Source: Thermoplasmata archaeon
GTDB taxonomy: Archaea; Thermoplasmatota; Thermoplasmata; Thermoplasmatales; Thermoplasmataceae
Length of the DNA: 10,277 bases
Assembly: GCA_021819605.1 (NCBI GenBank)
Contig: JAKAQT010000050.1
Location: forward strand, 1-10,277
Reading direction: 5' to 3'
The translations under genes were made by a program, and so were the position numbers. The notes under the pieces were generated by a model. The model saw only the letters and a list, made by a program, of their open reading frames with translations, had not been told where the DNA came from and searched no databases. Positions 1 through 7,088 of the stretch are shown here, piece after piece (position 1 is the stretch's first letter; every line of letters starts with the position of its first letter).

Positions 1-1
1 T

Positions 2-1261
2 CTAAAGACCGGGGATTGAGGTCATGTTATTCTCATCAACAATTGGCTGCCCGTGAGGCGTGAGCCTGAGCATCTTTGCGAATTCGTCTCCCATGAATGA
101 GTAGTCAGTTTCCTGGCCAGTTGCTTCGATCACCAGATCCACATCCATTTCCAGCACCTTATCCTTAATTGGAACTGGTTTGGCTCGGCCACCCTTTTCT
201 GCAACCATCTCGTTCTGCCAGTATCTGAGTTTTGTAACCCTGTTGCCTTCCTTTACATATTCGAATGGAGTTACTTCCCACACATACTTGACATTCTCCT
301 CTTCGGCTTCCTCGAGTTCCTCATCGGCGTTCATTGTGGGATAGCCGGGGCGATCGACATCTCTCCTTCTGTACATTATGACAACGTTCTTGGCCCCCAG
401 CCTGAGTGATGTCCGTGAGGAATCGTTTGCTGTAAACCCCCCTCCGATGATAGCAACATTCTTACCAACATCTACGTGTTCCCCGAAGCTTGCTTTCCTC
501 AGGAACTCCGTGGCATGCATAACATTCACGGCATCGCTTCCCGGTGTACCGGTCATGTGTGGCGTCTGGTTTCCAACTGCAATGTAGACGGCATCGTATT
601 CGTTCATTATCTGGGAAAACTGAATATCTTTCCCGATTTCTGTACCCAGATGAACATCGACCCCCTGTGAAGTTATAAAACCTATTTCCTTGTCCAGGGT
701 TTCCTGAGGGAGTCTGTAACGTGGAATGCCAGTTTTCATGAAACCTCCCAAAGCGGGAAGTTTTTCAAAGAGTGTAACCCTGACACCTTGAATTGTCAGG
801 TAAAAGGCTGCGGTGAGCCCGGATGGACCACCTCCGATAACTGCAACCCTCTTGCCGACAAATTTCTTGCGCGGAAGATCAAGTATCTTCCCATAATCAG
901 GAAACTGATCTGCTGCGTACCTCTTAAGATGCCGGATTGCTATGGGTCCGCCGGTGTCATAGAGCACGCAGATGTCCTCACATAGATGGGTGCAGACTCT
1001 ACCGATTATTGCGGGAAATGGAAGATTCTCAAATACGATCCTGACAGTCTGGGCAGGATCACCCACAGCAGTGCTTTTTATATAACCGCCAATATCCAGG
1101 CTTGCTGGACAGGCTTGTGTGCAAATGTTGCACCCTATGCATCGGCTGGCTTCCGCCGTAGCCTCTTCTGTCGAGTATTCCCTGACAGGCTCCAGAGTGA
1201 AACTCTTGACCCTTGCAGCGGGGTCCTCATGGGATATTTTAACTCGCTCAAAATTAAGCAT
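2..1261 (-). CDS. GltD-like Fe-S/FAD-dependent NAD(P)H oxidoreductase, early stop at C-terminus
   Basis: Related to the small subunit of glutamate synthase, the N-terminal half of dihydropyrimidine dehydrogenase and NfnB/SudA-type ferredoxin:NADP oxidoreductases, which pass electrons between NAD(P)H, FAD and Fe-S clusters in the cytoplasm. Visible in order: a Cys cluster C41-x2-C44-x2-C47-x3-C51-P, a second set C90/C94/C98 (GRVCTHLCEDIC), the FAD Rossmann motif VIGGGPSG (141-148), the NAD(P) Rossmann motif IIGGGFTAND (271-280), YRRRD (297-301), which suggests NADPH, and EATGQ (379-383). The frame ends in TAG at 4-2 straight after TSIPGL. Relatives normally continue with FAxGD and some 40-70 more residues completing the FAD site. 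The gene is therefore truncated, frameshifted or mis-sequenced at the window edge. It has its own TATA box (1293-1300) about 35 bases upstream of the ATG, so it is probably separate from the TauE operon. The family call is firm. The exact substrate cannot be told without the partner subunit. Confidence 0.85.
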   Translation of the reverse strand: MLNFERVKISHEDPAARVKSFTLEPVREYSTEEATAEASRCIGCNICTQACPASLDIGGYIKSTAVGDPAQTVRIVFENLPFPAIIGRVCTHLCEDICVLYDTGGPIAIRHLKRYAADQFPDYGKILDLPRKKFVGKRVAVIGGGPSGLTAAFYLTIQGVRVTLFEKLPALGGFMKTGIPRYRLPQETLDKEIGFITSQGVDVHLGTEIGKDIQFSQIMNEYDAVYIAVGNQTPHMTGTPGSDAVNVMHATEFLRKASFGEHVDVGKNVAIIGGGFTANDSSRTSLRLGAKNVVIMYRRRDVDRPGYPTMNADEELEEAEEENVKYVWEVTPFEYVKEGNRVTKLRYWQNEMVAEKGGRAKPVPIKDKVLEMDVDLVIEATGQETDYSFMGDEFAKMLRLTPHGQPIVDENNMTSIPGL

Positions 1262-1291
1262 CTGCTGACCCTATACCTGCATCAACAGATC

Positions 1292-1309
1292 AATTATAAA
1301 CATTTTTTC
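1292..1309 (-). promoter_or_regulatory. Archaeal promoter (BRE + TATA) of the GltD-like gene
   Basis: Read on the minus strand, GAAAAAATG (1309-1301, BRE-like) is followed by TTTATAATT (1300-1292). The TATA centre is about 35 bases from the ATG at 1261, which predicts a start near 1270 and a leader of about 9 bases without a Shine-Dalgarno. Inferred from sequence only. Confidence 0.6.
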
Positions 1310-1323
1310 AGGATAGGAGCTAA

Positions 1324-1346
1324 TCATGTGACATTACGTCACATGA
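1324..1346. promoter_or_regulatory. Perfect 9-5-9 dyad upstream of the GltD-like promoter
   Basis: TCATGTGAC (1324-1332), spacer ATTAC (1333-1337) and GTCACATGA (1338-1346) form an uninterrupted 9-bp inverted repeat. It overlaps the last codon and the TGA stop (1341-1339) of the DUF1634 gene and lies about 15 bases upstream of the BRE of the GltD-like gene. Two readings fit: a dimeric regulator's operator for the downstream oxidoreductase, or an RNA hairpin at the end of the TauE-DUF1634 transcript. No T-run follows it on the minus strand, which argues against a simple intrinsic terminator and slightly favours the operator. Confidence 0.55.
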
Positions 1347-1764
1347 GTCTGGGTATCACTAACATGGCAAAGAACAGGTTGAAGAGAACTATTATTGCCA
1401 TTATGAGGTAGAGCCTGTTCTCCTCTGCTACAAACGTTACAATGGATAGCACAACCACTGATATTGGGGTGAAAATCAGTACCCAGAGGCCTACCGTAAT
1501 GAAGTAGAATCCGTCAAGATGGGCGAGACCGGCTCCAATTCCGGAAAATGAGAGTGAGATGATCTTCGAGTTTATGGCCATATTATGGAAATCTGAGACC
1601 TGAGATATGTTGTAGCCTGAAGCTTCCCCCTTGACAAATATCAGGATGATGCCCACTATGATGAAACTTACACTGAGCAGCACGCCGGATCTCAGGGTAT
1701 AGCTCGCTATTCTGTCGATGTTTACGTCACGAGGCAATCTTCTCACCCCTCTGGTTCTTAACAT
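1339..1764 (-). CDS. DUF1634 family membrane protein, partner of TauE
   Basis: Small integral membrane protein of the DUF1634 family, which is repeatedly encoded next to TauE/SafE permeases and is thought to act with them; its biochemical role is not established. Three hydrophobic segments are visible at about residues 23-45, 86-112 and 117-138. The stretch from LDGFYFITVG (83-92) through TP (99-100) and FVAEENRLYL (111-120) matches the family's conserved end. The start is uncertain. The ATG at 1764 gives 141 residues and a 38-base overlap with the permease gene, with a GGGGGT run before it. A TTG at 1737 has GGTGA five bases upstream (1747-1743) and would give 132 residues beginning close to DVNIDRIASYTLR, which looks more like a family N-terminus, with only an 11-base overlap. 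Either way translation is probably coupled to the upstream permease. No catalytic motif is seen. Confidence 0.85.
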   Translation of the reverse strand: MLRTRGVRRLPRDVNIDRIASYTLRSGVLLSVSFIIVGIILIFVKGEASGYNISQVSDFHNMAINSKIISLSFSGIGAGLAHLDGFYFITVGLWVLIFTPISVVVLSIVTFVAEENRLYLIMAIIVLFNLFFAMLVIPRLM

Positions 1765-2704
1765 AAAGACCCCCGATCATAGCTACTGCGGCAATCAGTG
1801 ATATGGCGACTTCAAGAGCAGAACTTATTATGAGGATCCTGTCAGTGATCAGCCCCTTCAATAGCATCTCAACACCCAGGAATGAGAGAATCCCGAAGAA
1901 TATCCATCTTATGTCCTTATTCGTTATTCTGACAAGGATCTTTGCTCCTATGAAGGAACCAAGCAGAACGCCTATGGCAGCTGCAGCAGCCAGGAATAGT
2001 TGTATGTATCCCTCATACCAGTAAATGGAACTCCCGGTTGCGGCGGTTATTCCTATCATAAAATTGCTGGTCGTTGTTGTAACTTTCATTGGCAAATTCA
2101 TTGCCCAGTCCATTCCCAGCACCTTCAGTGCCCCTGAGCCTATTCCCAGAAGACCGGAAATCACTCCTGCGAAGAACATGATCAGTTCTGCCAGCCACCA
2201 TCTGACACCAACGTAATTCACCTGCTTCTTCAACCTGGCATCATGGTAGGAACCTGCAAGCTGGAATAGCTTTGAAGACCAGTCAGCTTTTCTGTCCTGT
2301 GGAACCTCATACTTCCCCCTCTGCACTGTTGGTATCAGTGACATCAGTAAGACGAGTCCGAAGATGACATAGATAATCCACTGCAATTTGTGATCATATA
2401 CTTCGACTGCAGTTAAGGAACCAACAATTGCACCTGTTGTGGTAGCGATTTCAAGGCCTACTCCAACTTTTATGTTGGTGATCTTCTGCTTTGTGTATGC
2501 GCTTGCTGACCCTGCCGATGTCGCGATGGTTGAAATTAAGCTTGCACCGGTGGCGTAAATGATCGGCACTCCGTAGAAAAGCGTTAGAAGAGGTACGAGA
2601 ACGGTTGCCCCGCCAAGACCGGTCAGGGAACCAAGAACACCTGCAAATACGCCGCCAACAACAATTGACAGGAACTTGGCAGCAATGAACAGAAGCGATG
2701 ACAT
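1727..2704 (-). CDS. TauE/SafE family (DUF81) membrane exporter
   Basis: Polytopic permease of the TauE/SafE family, whose characterised members export sulfite, sulfoacetate or related organic and sulfur anions across the cytoplasmic membrane. About eight hydrophobic segments are seen. The two internal half-repeats are recognisable by their Gly-rich loops: GVLGSLTGLGGATVLVP (26-42, counted from the ATG at 2716) and GVISGLLGIGSGALKVLG (184-201). A polar loop of about 45 residues (about 131-172) links the halves. An ATG at 2716 is possible (329 residues), but the TATA box centred near 2728 is only 12 bases from it and about 25 bases from the second ATG at 2704. A leaderless start at 2704 (325 residues) is therefore preferred. 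The DUF1634 gene overlaps its 3' end, so the two are probably one operon. The real substrate is unknown; no sulfur-oxidation genes lie in the window. Confidence 0.87.
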   Translation of the reverse strand: MSSLLFIAAKFLSIVVGGVFAGVLGSLTGLGGATVLVPLLTLFYGVPIIYATGASLISTIATSAGSASAYTKQKITNIKVGVGLEIATTTGAIVGSLTAVEVYDHKLQWIIYVIFGLVLLMSLIPTVQRGKYEVPQDRKADWSSKLFQLAGSYHDARLKKQVNYVGVRWWLAELIMFFAGVISGLLGIGSGALKVLGMDWAMNLPMKVTTTTSNFMIGITAATGSSIYWYEGYIQLFLAAAAAIGVLLGSFIGAKILVRITNKDIRWIFFGILSFLGVEMLLKGLITDRILIISSALEVAISLIAAVAMIGGLYVKNQRGEKIAS

Positions 2705-2724
2705 TACAAGGTTCATCGTGCAAT

Positions 2725-2734
2725 CATATAAATT
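2725..2734 (-). promoter_or_regulatory. TATA box of the TauE-DUF1634 operon
   Basis: TTTATATG reads on the minus strand from 2732 to 2725. Its centre lies about 25 bases before the ATG at 2704, the usual distance to an archaeal transcription start, so the message is probably leaderless. It sits in the 61-base gap after the uracil-DNA glycosylase gene, so this operon is transcribed independently. Confidence 0.6.
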
Positions 2735-2765
2735 ATTGCTTACGGGAAATTATCCACAGAGTAAA

Positions 2766-3470
2766 TCATGACGTTTCATTCAGATATTCTCTTATCCCGG
2801 TAAGAGTCCTGGTGAATGAGTCTTCGGAAAGTTTTCCAGTGTTAACATTCCTGGGTGAAGGATGGAATGCCATGAATATCCTTATGTTTCCGACATCCAG
2901 TGACCCCTCGTTTCGAAAAGAAGAACCGGATAAACTGAAACCCGTTGAACGCAATACCCTAGCAATGCTCTCAAAAGCAAATCGTCCCAGGACAAGAATC
3001 GCCCTTAAATCAGGCATGCAATTGATCTCTTCCTTGAGGTATGGTAAGCAGTTTTCCAGTTCTGGCAATGTTGGTCTGTTGTCCGGTGGCACACATTTTA
3101 CCGCTGCTGTAACATATGCATCGATGTATCTCAGGCCGTCGTCTCTTGCCTCGGACGTGGGCTGGTTACAAAAGCCGGATTTGAACAGTGCGGACACGAG
3201 AAACTGTGCACTCTTGTCACCTGTGAACACCCGGCCCGTTCTGTTACCGCCAGAGGCTGCTGGAGCCATCCCTACAATCAGCAATCTCCCTTTTGTGTCT
3301 CCGTATCCCGGAACGGGTTTCCGCCAGAATTCCTGCCCGGGATACCGCTTAGTTGAAATTGGAACGCTCTGTCTGTACTGCACCAACCTGGGGCATTTTT
3401 GGCAGGAGATGATCCTTCTTCTTAAGTCCTCGCATGATGGCTCTGCGCCTTGCTCCTGCCCACCTGGCAT
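2766..3470 (-). CDS. udgB: Family-5 (UDGb) uracil-DNA glycosylase
   Basis: Cytoplasmic base-excision repair enzyme that removes uracil, and in this family often other deaminated bases, from DNA. Diagnostic motifs: GMAPAASGGNRTGRVFTGD (67-85), the UDGb form of motif A, which lacks the acidic residue of family-4 GEAPG, and HPSPRNVNTG (203-212), the catalytic-loop motif. Four cysteines fit the Fe-S cluster pattern: C23-x2-C26 near the N-terminus (CQKCPRLVQYR), then C126 (KCVPPDNRP) and C141. The length of 234 residues is normal. The ATG at 3470 is preferred because a TATA-like CTTAAATT (3499-3492) sits about 25 bases upstream, consistent with a leaderless start. It is a single-gene unit with its own promoter; the next gene downstream also has one. 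A 259-codon open frame on the opposite strand across this gene is a compositional shadow. Confidence 0.93.
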   Translation of the reverse strand: MPGGQEQGAEPSCEDLRRRIISCQKCPRLVQYRQSVPISTKRYPGQEFWRKPVPGYGDTKGRLLIVGMAPAASGGNRTGRVFTGDKSAQFLVSALFKSGFCNQPTSEARDDGLRYIDAYVTAAVKCVPPDNRPTLPELENCLPYLKEEINCMPDLRAILVLGRFAFESIARVLRSTGFSLSGSSFRNEGSLDVGNIRIFMAFHPSPRNVNTGKLSEDSFTRTLTGIREYLNETS

Positions 3471-3490
3471 ATTTTGATTAATGTCAATAT

Positions 3491-3500
3491 GAATTTAAGA
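3491..3500 (-). promoter_or_regulatory. TATA-like element of the uracil-DNA glycosylase gene
   Basis: CTTAAATT on the minus strand (3499-3492), centred about 25 bases before the ATG at 3470. Weaker match than the other TATA boxes in the window, but correctly spaced for a leaderless start. The remaining gap to 3653 shows nothing else I can support. Confidence 0.45.
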
Positions 3501-3653
3501 GTTGTGAGACAATAATATGAATATGTTCATCTTCCTTGGGAGTTTCAATTGTGAAAATTAGCAGCCTGCAGATGTGGATGGATATTATCTTAAAATAGTC
3601 TGGCAAATTCCTGATGAAATTTGATGCGAATCAGAAATGAAATAAATTAGACT

Positions 3654-5510
3654 TTAAAACAGGCTGAGATTATGCGAATAAGCCCCCTGCACTGTATTGT
3701 AATAAGCAACCAGCCTGTAAGGAGAATTATGCGGAAACGAATAGACTGAGTACAGCGGCACTATTACAATTTCTGCTGGATGCCCTGACTGGAGTGTTAT
3801 ATTATCCTTAGGCGCCCAGAGACATGTATTTACGTTCACTATCCCACCAGGAATTATAAATCTGAACAGTACCGGTGTCTGAGTGATAGTGTTCCCGTAA
3901 AAGGTTATATTGACAGCGGCTTCGTCAACAAAACCAGTACTGTTGTAATTTAAGAATTCAACAGAATTTATCTCGAAATGACCGGGATTCTGAGAGACAT
4001 TTTCGTGATATCCTACAACGACCGCCGTGGCCATTAATACAACAAGGAATGTTACAAGGAGCCTTACATTTCTGTGGTTCTCCTTACTTCGGGTAACGCG
4101 AGATATGTGATCATCCTGATCCCTGGCATGAATGTGCCTGTAATGAATTAGATCAATCGCTGGCAGGATTGAAAGGAAAAGCCAGTAGGCAAGGTATTGT
4201 ATAAACAGCCTGTAGTTGAAAAAGAAAATAAGAATAGGAAAGGCGAATAATGCATACTTCATTTTATCAAAGAAAAGGACATAAGTGCCCAGCAGAGCTA
4301 TAAAGGTAACAATCAGAGCAATGGTAAAATCAACTCTTGGTATGTCAATAAATCCGAGGAAAGAGATCTGTGAGATACCGAATCCAACACCAAGCAGGGG
4401 CGAGAATTCATCCTGCAGCAGATTATGCACAAAGAAATGGAAGTTTGTTAGCATGAAATATCCATTTATAACTAGGAAAACACCAGCAGCAGTGATTGCC
4501 CAACTTATGGTTTTTCTGAGTCCATTTGTGCGGTATATATAATACAGGAAAAATGGCAGTATCAGGGCGGGAAACTGCTTTACAGAAAGTGATGCTCCGT
4601 AGAATGCCCCGGATAATCTTGTACGGGATATAAAAAAATATGAGATCATAAGGAGGGAAGTCCATACAATGTTTAGATCGCCAAATTCTACCTGGGGAGC
4701 ATACATAACAAATGATAGGAATGGCATGAGTATAAATATGGAGAGAATCCATTCTTTCATTGACCATGCCTTGTACCATACGAGGAGTATTGGAATTATG
4801 AAGAATGGAAGCATAACCAGTGCAGGCTTGAGATCTAAGATTACAGCCGGAAGCATTGTAATAAATGACAGTGCTGGATAGGAATAGGTGCTGACATATC
4901 CTCCATTAGTAAGAGGAGTATCGTAATAGTATGGGAAATGATAGAAGGGGAAGGCACCAAGAGTTAAAGATGAATTGTACGGGTCCAGGCCTCTCAAAAA
5001 AATATGGCCTGCGTACAAATCAAGAACTGTCTCATCTGTAGGCAGCCTGGGACCAGCCAGAGAGAATATGTATGTAAGAAGCATAATGCTTGCGGCGAAA
5101 CATATAAAGAATAATGCTGATGTCTTTCTGATATCGTGTCTTCTTTCGGATAGCGTAAATACAATAATGCCAGCAATTACTGGCACTCCAAAAATGAAAT
5201 AAAATATTGGGTCTGGAACGTATGGGGATGCAATTGACATGGAACTGGGACCAACGAAACTTATGGAAAGCAGTAATATAACTGCGGAGACTGCCATCAA
5301 TATGTATGTTCTTGTTACCCGTAGCGGAATGGAATCTAACGTTGCGGCGACAATCATATAAAATGCCAGAAGAATTCCAACCCATTCCAGTATCCAGGCA
5401 AATATGTTAAGATAACCCGCAGTATTCCAAACTGTTGACGTCCCCGTCAGCATAAGACCAGCCATGACCAGGTACGCAACTCTTATTGTATCTTGTGTTC
5501 CCAGCTTCAT
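3654..5510 (-). CDS. GT87-like (DUF2029, GT-C fold) membrane glycosyltransferase
   Basis: Large polytopic protein resembling GT87/DUF2029 polyprenyl-phosphate-sugar-dependent glycosyltransferases, which move mannose or other sugars to lipid-linked or extracytoplasmic acceptors. Evidence: about a dozen hydrophobic segments between residues 10 and 500; an extracytoplasmic loop with acidic residues followed by LDPYN (LPTDETVLDLYAGHIFLRGL starts at 156; LDPY 175-178), where GT-C enzymes carry the catalytic Asp/Glu; a STYSYPALSF stretch (207-216); and SVKQFPALILPFFLYY (309-324), very typical of DUF2029. After the last membrane segment (about 482-500) comes a tail of about 118 residues (501-618), predicted outside the cell, with sequons at N504, N523, N534, N570 and N614. 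The ATG at 5510 has AAGGA about 10 bases upstream and no strong TATA. It stands alone, with no other glycosylation gene beside it. A. The donor and acceptor cannot be read from the sequence. Other GT-C families remain possible. Confidence 0.7.
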   Translation of the reverse strand: MKLGTQDTIRVAYLVMAGLMLTGTSTVWNTAGYLNIFAWILEWVGILLAFYMIVAATLDSIPLRVTRTYILMAVSAVILLLSISFVGPSSMSIASPYVPDPIFYFIFGVPVIAGIIVFTLSERRHDIRKTSALFFICFAASIMLLTYIFSLAGPRLPTDETVLDLYAGHIFLRGLDPYNSSLTLGAFPFYHFPYYYDTPLTNGGYVSTYSYPALSFITMLPAVILDLKPALVMLPFFIIPILLVWYKAWSMKEWILSIFILMPFLSFVMYAPQVEFGDLNIVWTSLLMISYFFISRTRLSGAFYGASLSVKQFPALILPFFLYYIYRTNGLRKTISWAITAAGVFLVINGYFMLTNFHFFVHNLLQDEFSPLLGVGFGISQISFLGFIDIPRVDFTIALIVTFIALLGTYVLFFDKMKYALFAFPILIFFFNYRLFIQYLAYWLFLSILPAIDLIHYRHIHARDQDDHISRVTRSKENHRNVRLLVTFLVVLMATAVVVGYHENVSQNPGHFEINSVEFLNYNSTGFVDEAAVNITFYGNTITQTPVLFRFIIPGGIVNVNTCLWAPKDNITLQSGHPAEIVIVPLYSVYSFPHNSPYRLVAYYNTVQGAYSHNLSLF

Positions 5511-5871
5511 TATTTCATTTTCCTTGTATTAGTAAGTGTTATCTTCTTGACAGACGGAATACGCAGACTAGCGATGCACTGCGGCATTTGACCAGATGAA
5601 TACGATAAAGGTGATTAACTATCGCATCATCTTGCTGCTGCCACCGCGTATTTTCGTGCTCGGGTATTGACAGCTTACTAGGCTAAACGTGTTCTTTCCA
5701 CTGAGTGGATGTGGTAATCTTTGTAATGGAAATAGTTAACTTTATGACGATGTGTGAATGTGTTGCAATGCGATACGCCAAATACTTTATTTCTGCTAGC
5801 CACTGATTGCGCTGCTATACCTGACTGAATAATAATCTTTCGTCAACATTCGCTGATTCATCACATAAAGC

Positions 5872-5891
5872 ATGGCATAATCCTATGCCAT
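5872..5891. repeat. 8-bp perfect inverted repeat, 4-base loop
   Basis: ATGGCATA (5872-5879), ATCC, TATGCCAT (5884-5891). It could form a tight hairpin in RNA from either strand or serve as a protein-binding dyad. It lies 180 bases upstream of pdxS and directly before a tandem duplication. No T-run follows, so it is not a clear terminator. Confidence 0.6.
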
Positions 5892-5893
5892 TA

Positions 5894-5909
5894 TATGACC
5901 TTATGACCT
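5894..5909. repeat. Tandem 8-bp duplication
   Basis: TATGACCT occurs twice without a gap (5894-5901 and 5902-5909). An abutting exact 8-mer duplication can arise by replication slippage, or as a target-site duplication left behind after an insertion element was lost. The sequence alone does not decide between these. Confidence 0.6.
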
Positions 5910-6037
5910 GCACCAGAGATAGTGCCGGCGAAACAACCCAGATGTTTCTTAAAAGAGGTTTAGCTATTGCACTAAGGGTAATACATTATTCACGTAAGCG
6001 ATGGCATCTATTGGAGTTCCAACGGCGCTTAATAAAC

Positions 6038-6051
6038 ATATTTATATTTTA
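6038..6051 (+). promoter_or_regulatory. TATA box of pdxS
   Basis: A strong AT element, ATATTTATATTTTA, whose TTATATTT core is centred near 6045. This is about 29-30 bases before the ATG at 6075 and only about 12 before the ATG at 6057. It supports a leaderless or nearly leaderless start at 6075. A TTGGA-GT-TCCAA dyad at 6011-6022 lies just upstream and could be an operator. Confidence 0.65.
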
Positions 6052-6074
6052 TCCTGATGCGTTATGCGGTTGAT

Positions 6075-7085
6075 ATGCCTATTGAAATCTCAAAATTAAG
6101 ATTCGGCGATGAGCTCATTAAGCGTGGCTTTGCCAAGATGACTAAGGGTGGCGTCATCATGGATGTCACAACCGCGGATCAGGCGAAGATTGCTGAGGAA
6201 GCAGGTGCTGTTGCCGTGATGGCTCTGGAACGTGTTCCGGCTGACATTCGCGCTGCCGGCGGAGTGGCCAGAATGGCTGATCCGGAGAAGGTAAAGGAGA
6301 TACTTCACGCAGTCTCGATCCCTGTTATGGCAAAGGTCAGGATTGGACACCTATCGGAAGGGTATATCCTGGAGGCACTGGGCGTCGATATGCTGGATGA
6401 AAGTGAGGTATTAACTCCAGCCGATCCGTTTTTCCATCTCAACAAGAGGGAATACAAGGTTCCCGTAGTTTGCGGCGCCAGGATGCTCCCTGAAGCTGTA
6501 AGGAGAATATTTGAAGGCGCAGCTATGATAAGAACCAAGGGGGAAGCTGGCACAGGTAACATTGTTGAAGCAGTAAGGCACATCAGGATGGTGTCTGATG
6601 GCATAAGGTCACTCAGGGAACTGGGTCAGGATGATCTTGTAAAAGCTGCACATCACATCTCACTTTCATATGTGAAACTGAGAGGCAATGTTTCGGAAGA
6701 TCTCTTTGGAAATGAAGATTATCTGGGTGGATTCGACGCATACTATGGAATGTCTCTGGAAAAGATAGAAGTGGAAATTCTGAAAATCCTGAAGGAGATA
6801 CGGACCATGAAACGCCTTCCTGTGGTTAACTTTGCTGCCGGTGGCGTTGCAACCCCTGCGGACGGTGCACTGATGATGAAACTTGGATCAGACGGCGTTT
6901 TTGTGGGAAGTGGCATTTTCAAGTCCAAAGATCCGGAAAAGATGGCCAGAGCAGTGGTGGAGGCGGTGGAAAATTACGAGGATTACAAGCTCATAGGTGA
7001 TGTTTCCTCAGGACTCAGCAGCATGTCTGGACTAGACATAGAAAAGATGCCGGAAGAAAATAAAATTCAGGGAAGAGGCTGGTAA
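6075..7085 (+). CDS. pdxS: Pyridoxal 5'-phosphate synthase, PdxS subunit
   Basis: Synthase subunit of the DXP-independent vitamin B6 pathway: it builds pyridoxal 5'-phosphate from ribose 5-phosphate, glyceraldehyde 3-phosphate and ammonia supplied by the PdxT glutaminase, as a TIM-barrel dodecamer in the cytoplasm. Counting from the ATG at 6075 (336 residues), the key residues are present: D30 in GGVIMDV, K87 in PVMAKVRIGH (ribose 5-phosphate Schiff base), K155 in IRTKGEAGTG, the phosphate loop VNFAAGGVATPADG, and GSDGVFVGSGIF. The C-terminus GRGW is the family's normal end. Residues of about 199-239 are an insertion absent from bacterial enzymes of about 294 residues but known in archaeal ones. 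An ATG at 6057 would add MRYAVD, but the TATA spacing and the family N-terminus (SKLRFGDEL) favour 6075. No pdxT is adjacent; a DUF92 gene follows directly in the same frame. Confidence 0.96.
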   Translation: MPIEISKLRFGDELIKRGFAKMTKGGVIMDVTTADQAKIAEEAGAVAVMALERVPADIRAAGGVARMADPEKVKEILHAVSIPVMAKVRIGHLSEGYILEALGVDMLDESEVLTPADPFFHLNKREYKVPVVCGARMLPEAVRRIFEGAAMIRTKGEAGTGNIVEAVRHIRMVSDGIRSLRELGQDDLVKAAHHISLSYVKLRGNVSEDLFGNEDYLGGFDAYYGMSLEKIEVEILKILKEIRTMKRLPVVNFAAGGVATPADGALMMKLGSDGVFVGSGIFKSKDPEKMARAVVEAVENYEDYKLIGDVSSGLSSMSGLDIEKMPEENKIQGRGW

Positions 7086-7088
7086 TCC

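Larger units (their letters stand above)
5511..6056. other. 546-bp gap without a convincing gene; structured in places
   Basis: All frames I translated here are broken into short pieces, and none is recognisable. It contains an imperfect hairpin (5595-5607 pairing with 5620-5631, with 5-bp runs GATGA/TCATC and CGATA/TATCG), an 8-bp inverted repeat (5872-5891), a tandem 8-bp duplication (5894-5909), a small TTGGA/TCCAA dyad (6011-6022), and the pdxS promoter at its right end. TATA-like AT runs occur near 5780-5790. No tRNA T-loop motif or SRP/RNase P hallmark was found. It could hold a small RNA, long divergent promoters, or the remains of a decayed element. Confidence 0.5.

Noticed and set aside
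1326..1344. CRP-type binding site.
   Set aside because: TGTGA...TCACA is present but with 7 rather than 6 central bases, and the gene content is archaeal; only the dyad itself is reported.
986..1411. A 141-codon plus-strand frame.
   Set aside because: It crosses the start of the GltD-like gene, its promoter and the DUF1634 3' end on the other strand; no motif or start signal supports it.
2698..3477. A 259-codon open frame on the plus strand.
   Set aside because: It lies opposite the clearly identified uracil-DNA glycosylase gene; its translation has no recognisable motif and its length follows from the codon use of the true gene.
5755..5828. Possible C/D-box guide RNA (ATGACGA ... CTGA).
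   Set aside because: The C box has a mismatch and no paired C'/D' boxes or terminal stem are visible; such short boxes occur often by chance.
5885..6073. A 62-codon plus-strand frame with a basic stretch (YSRKRW) faintly like a transposase end.
   Set aside because: It runs through the pdxS TATA box, has no visible ribosome site or family motif beyond a short basic run, and the resemblance is too weak to call.
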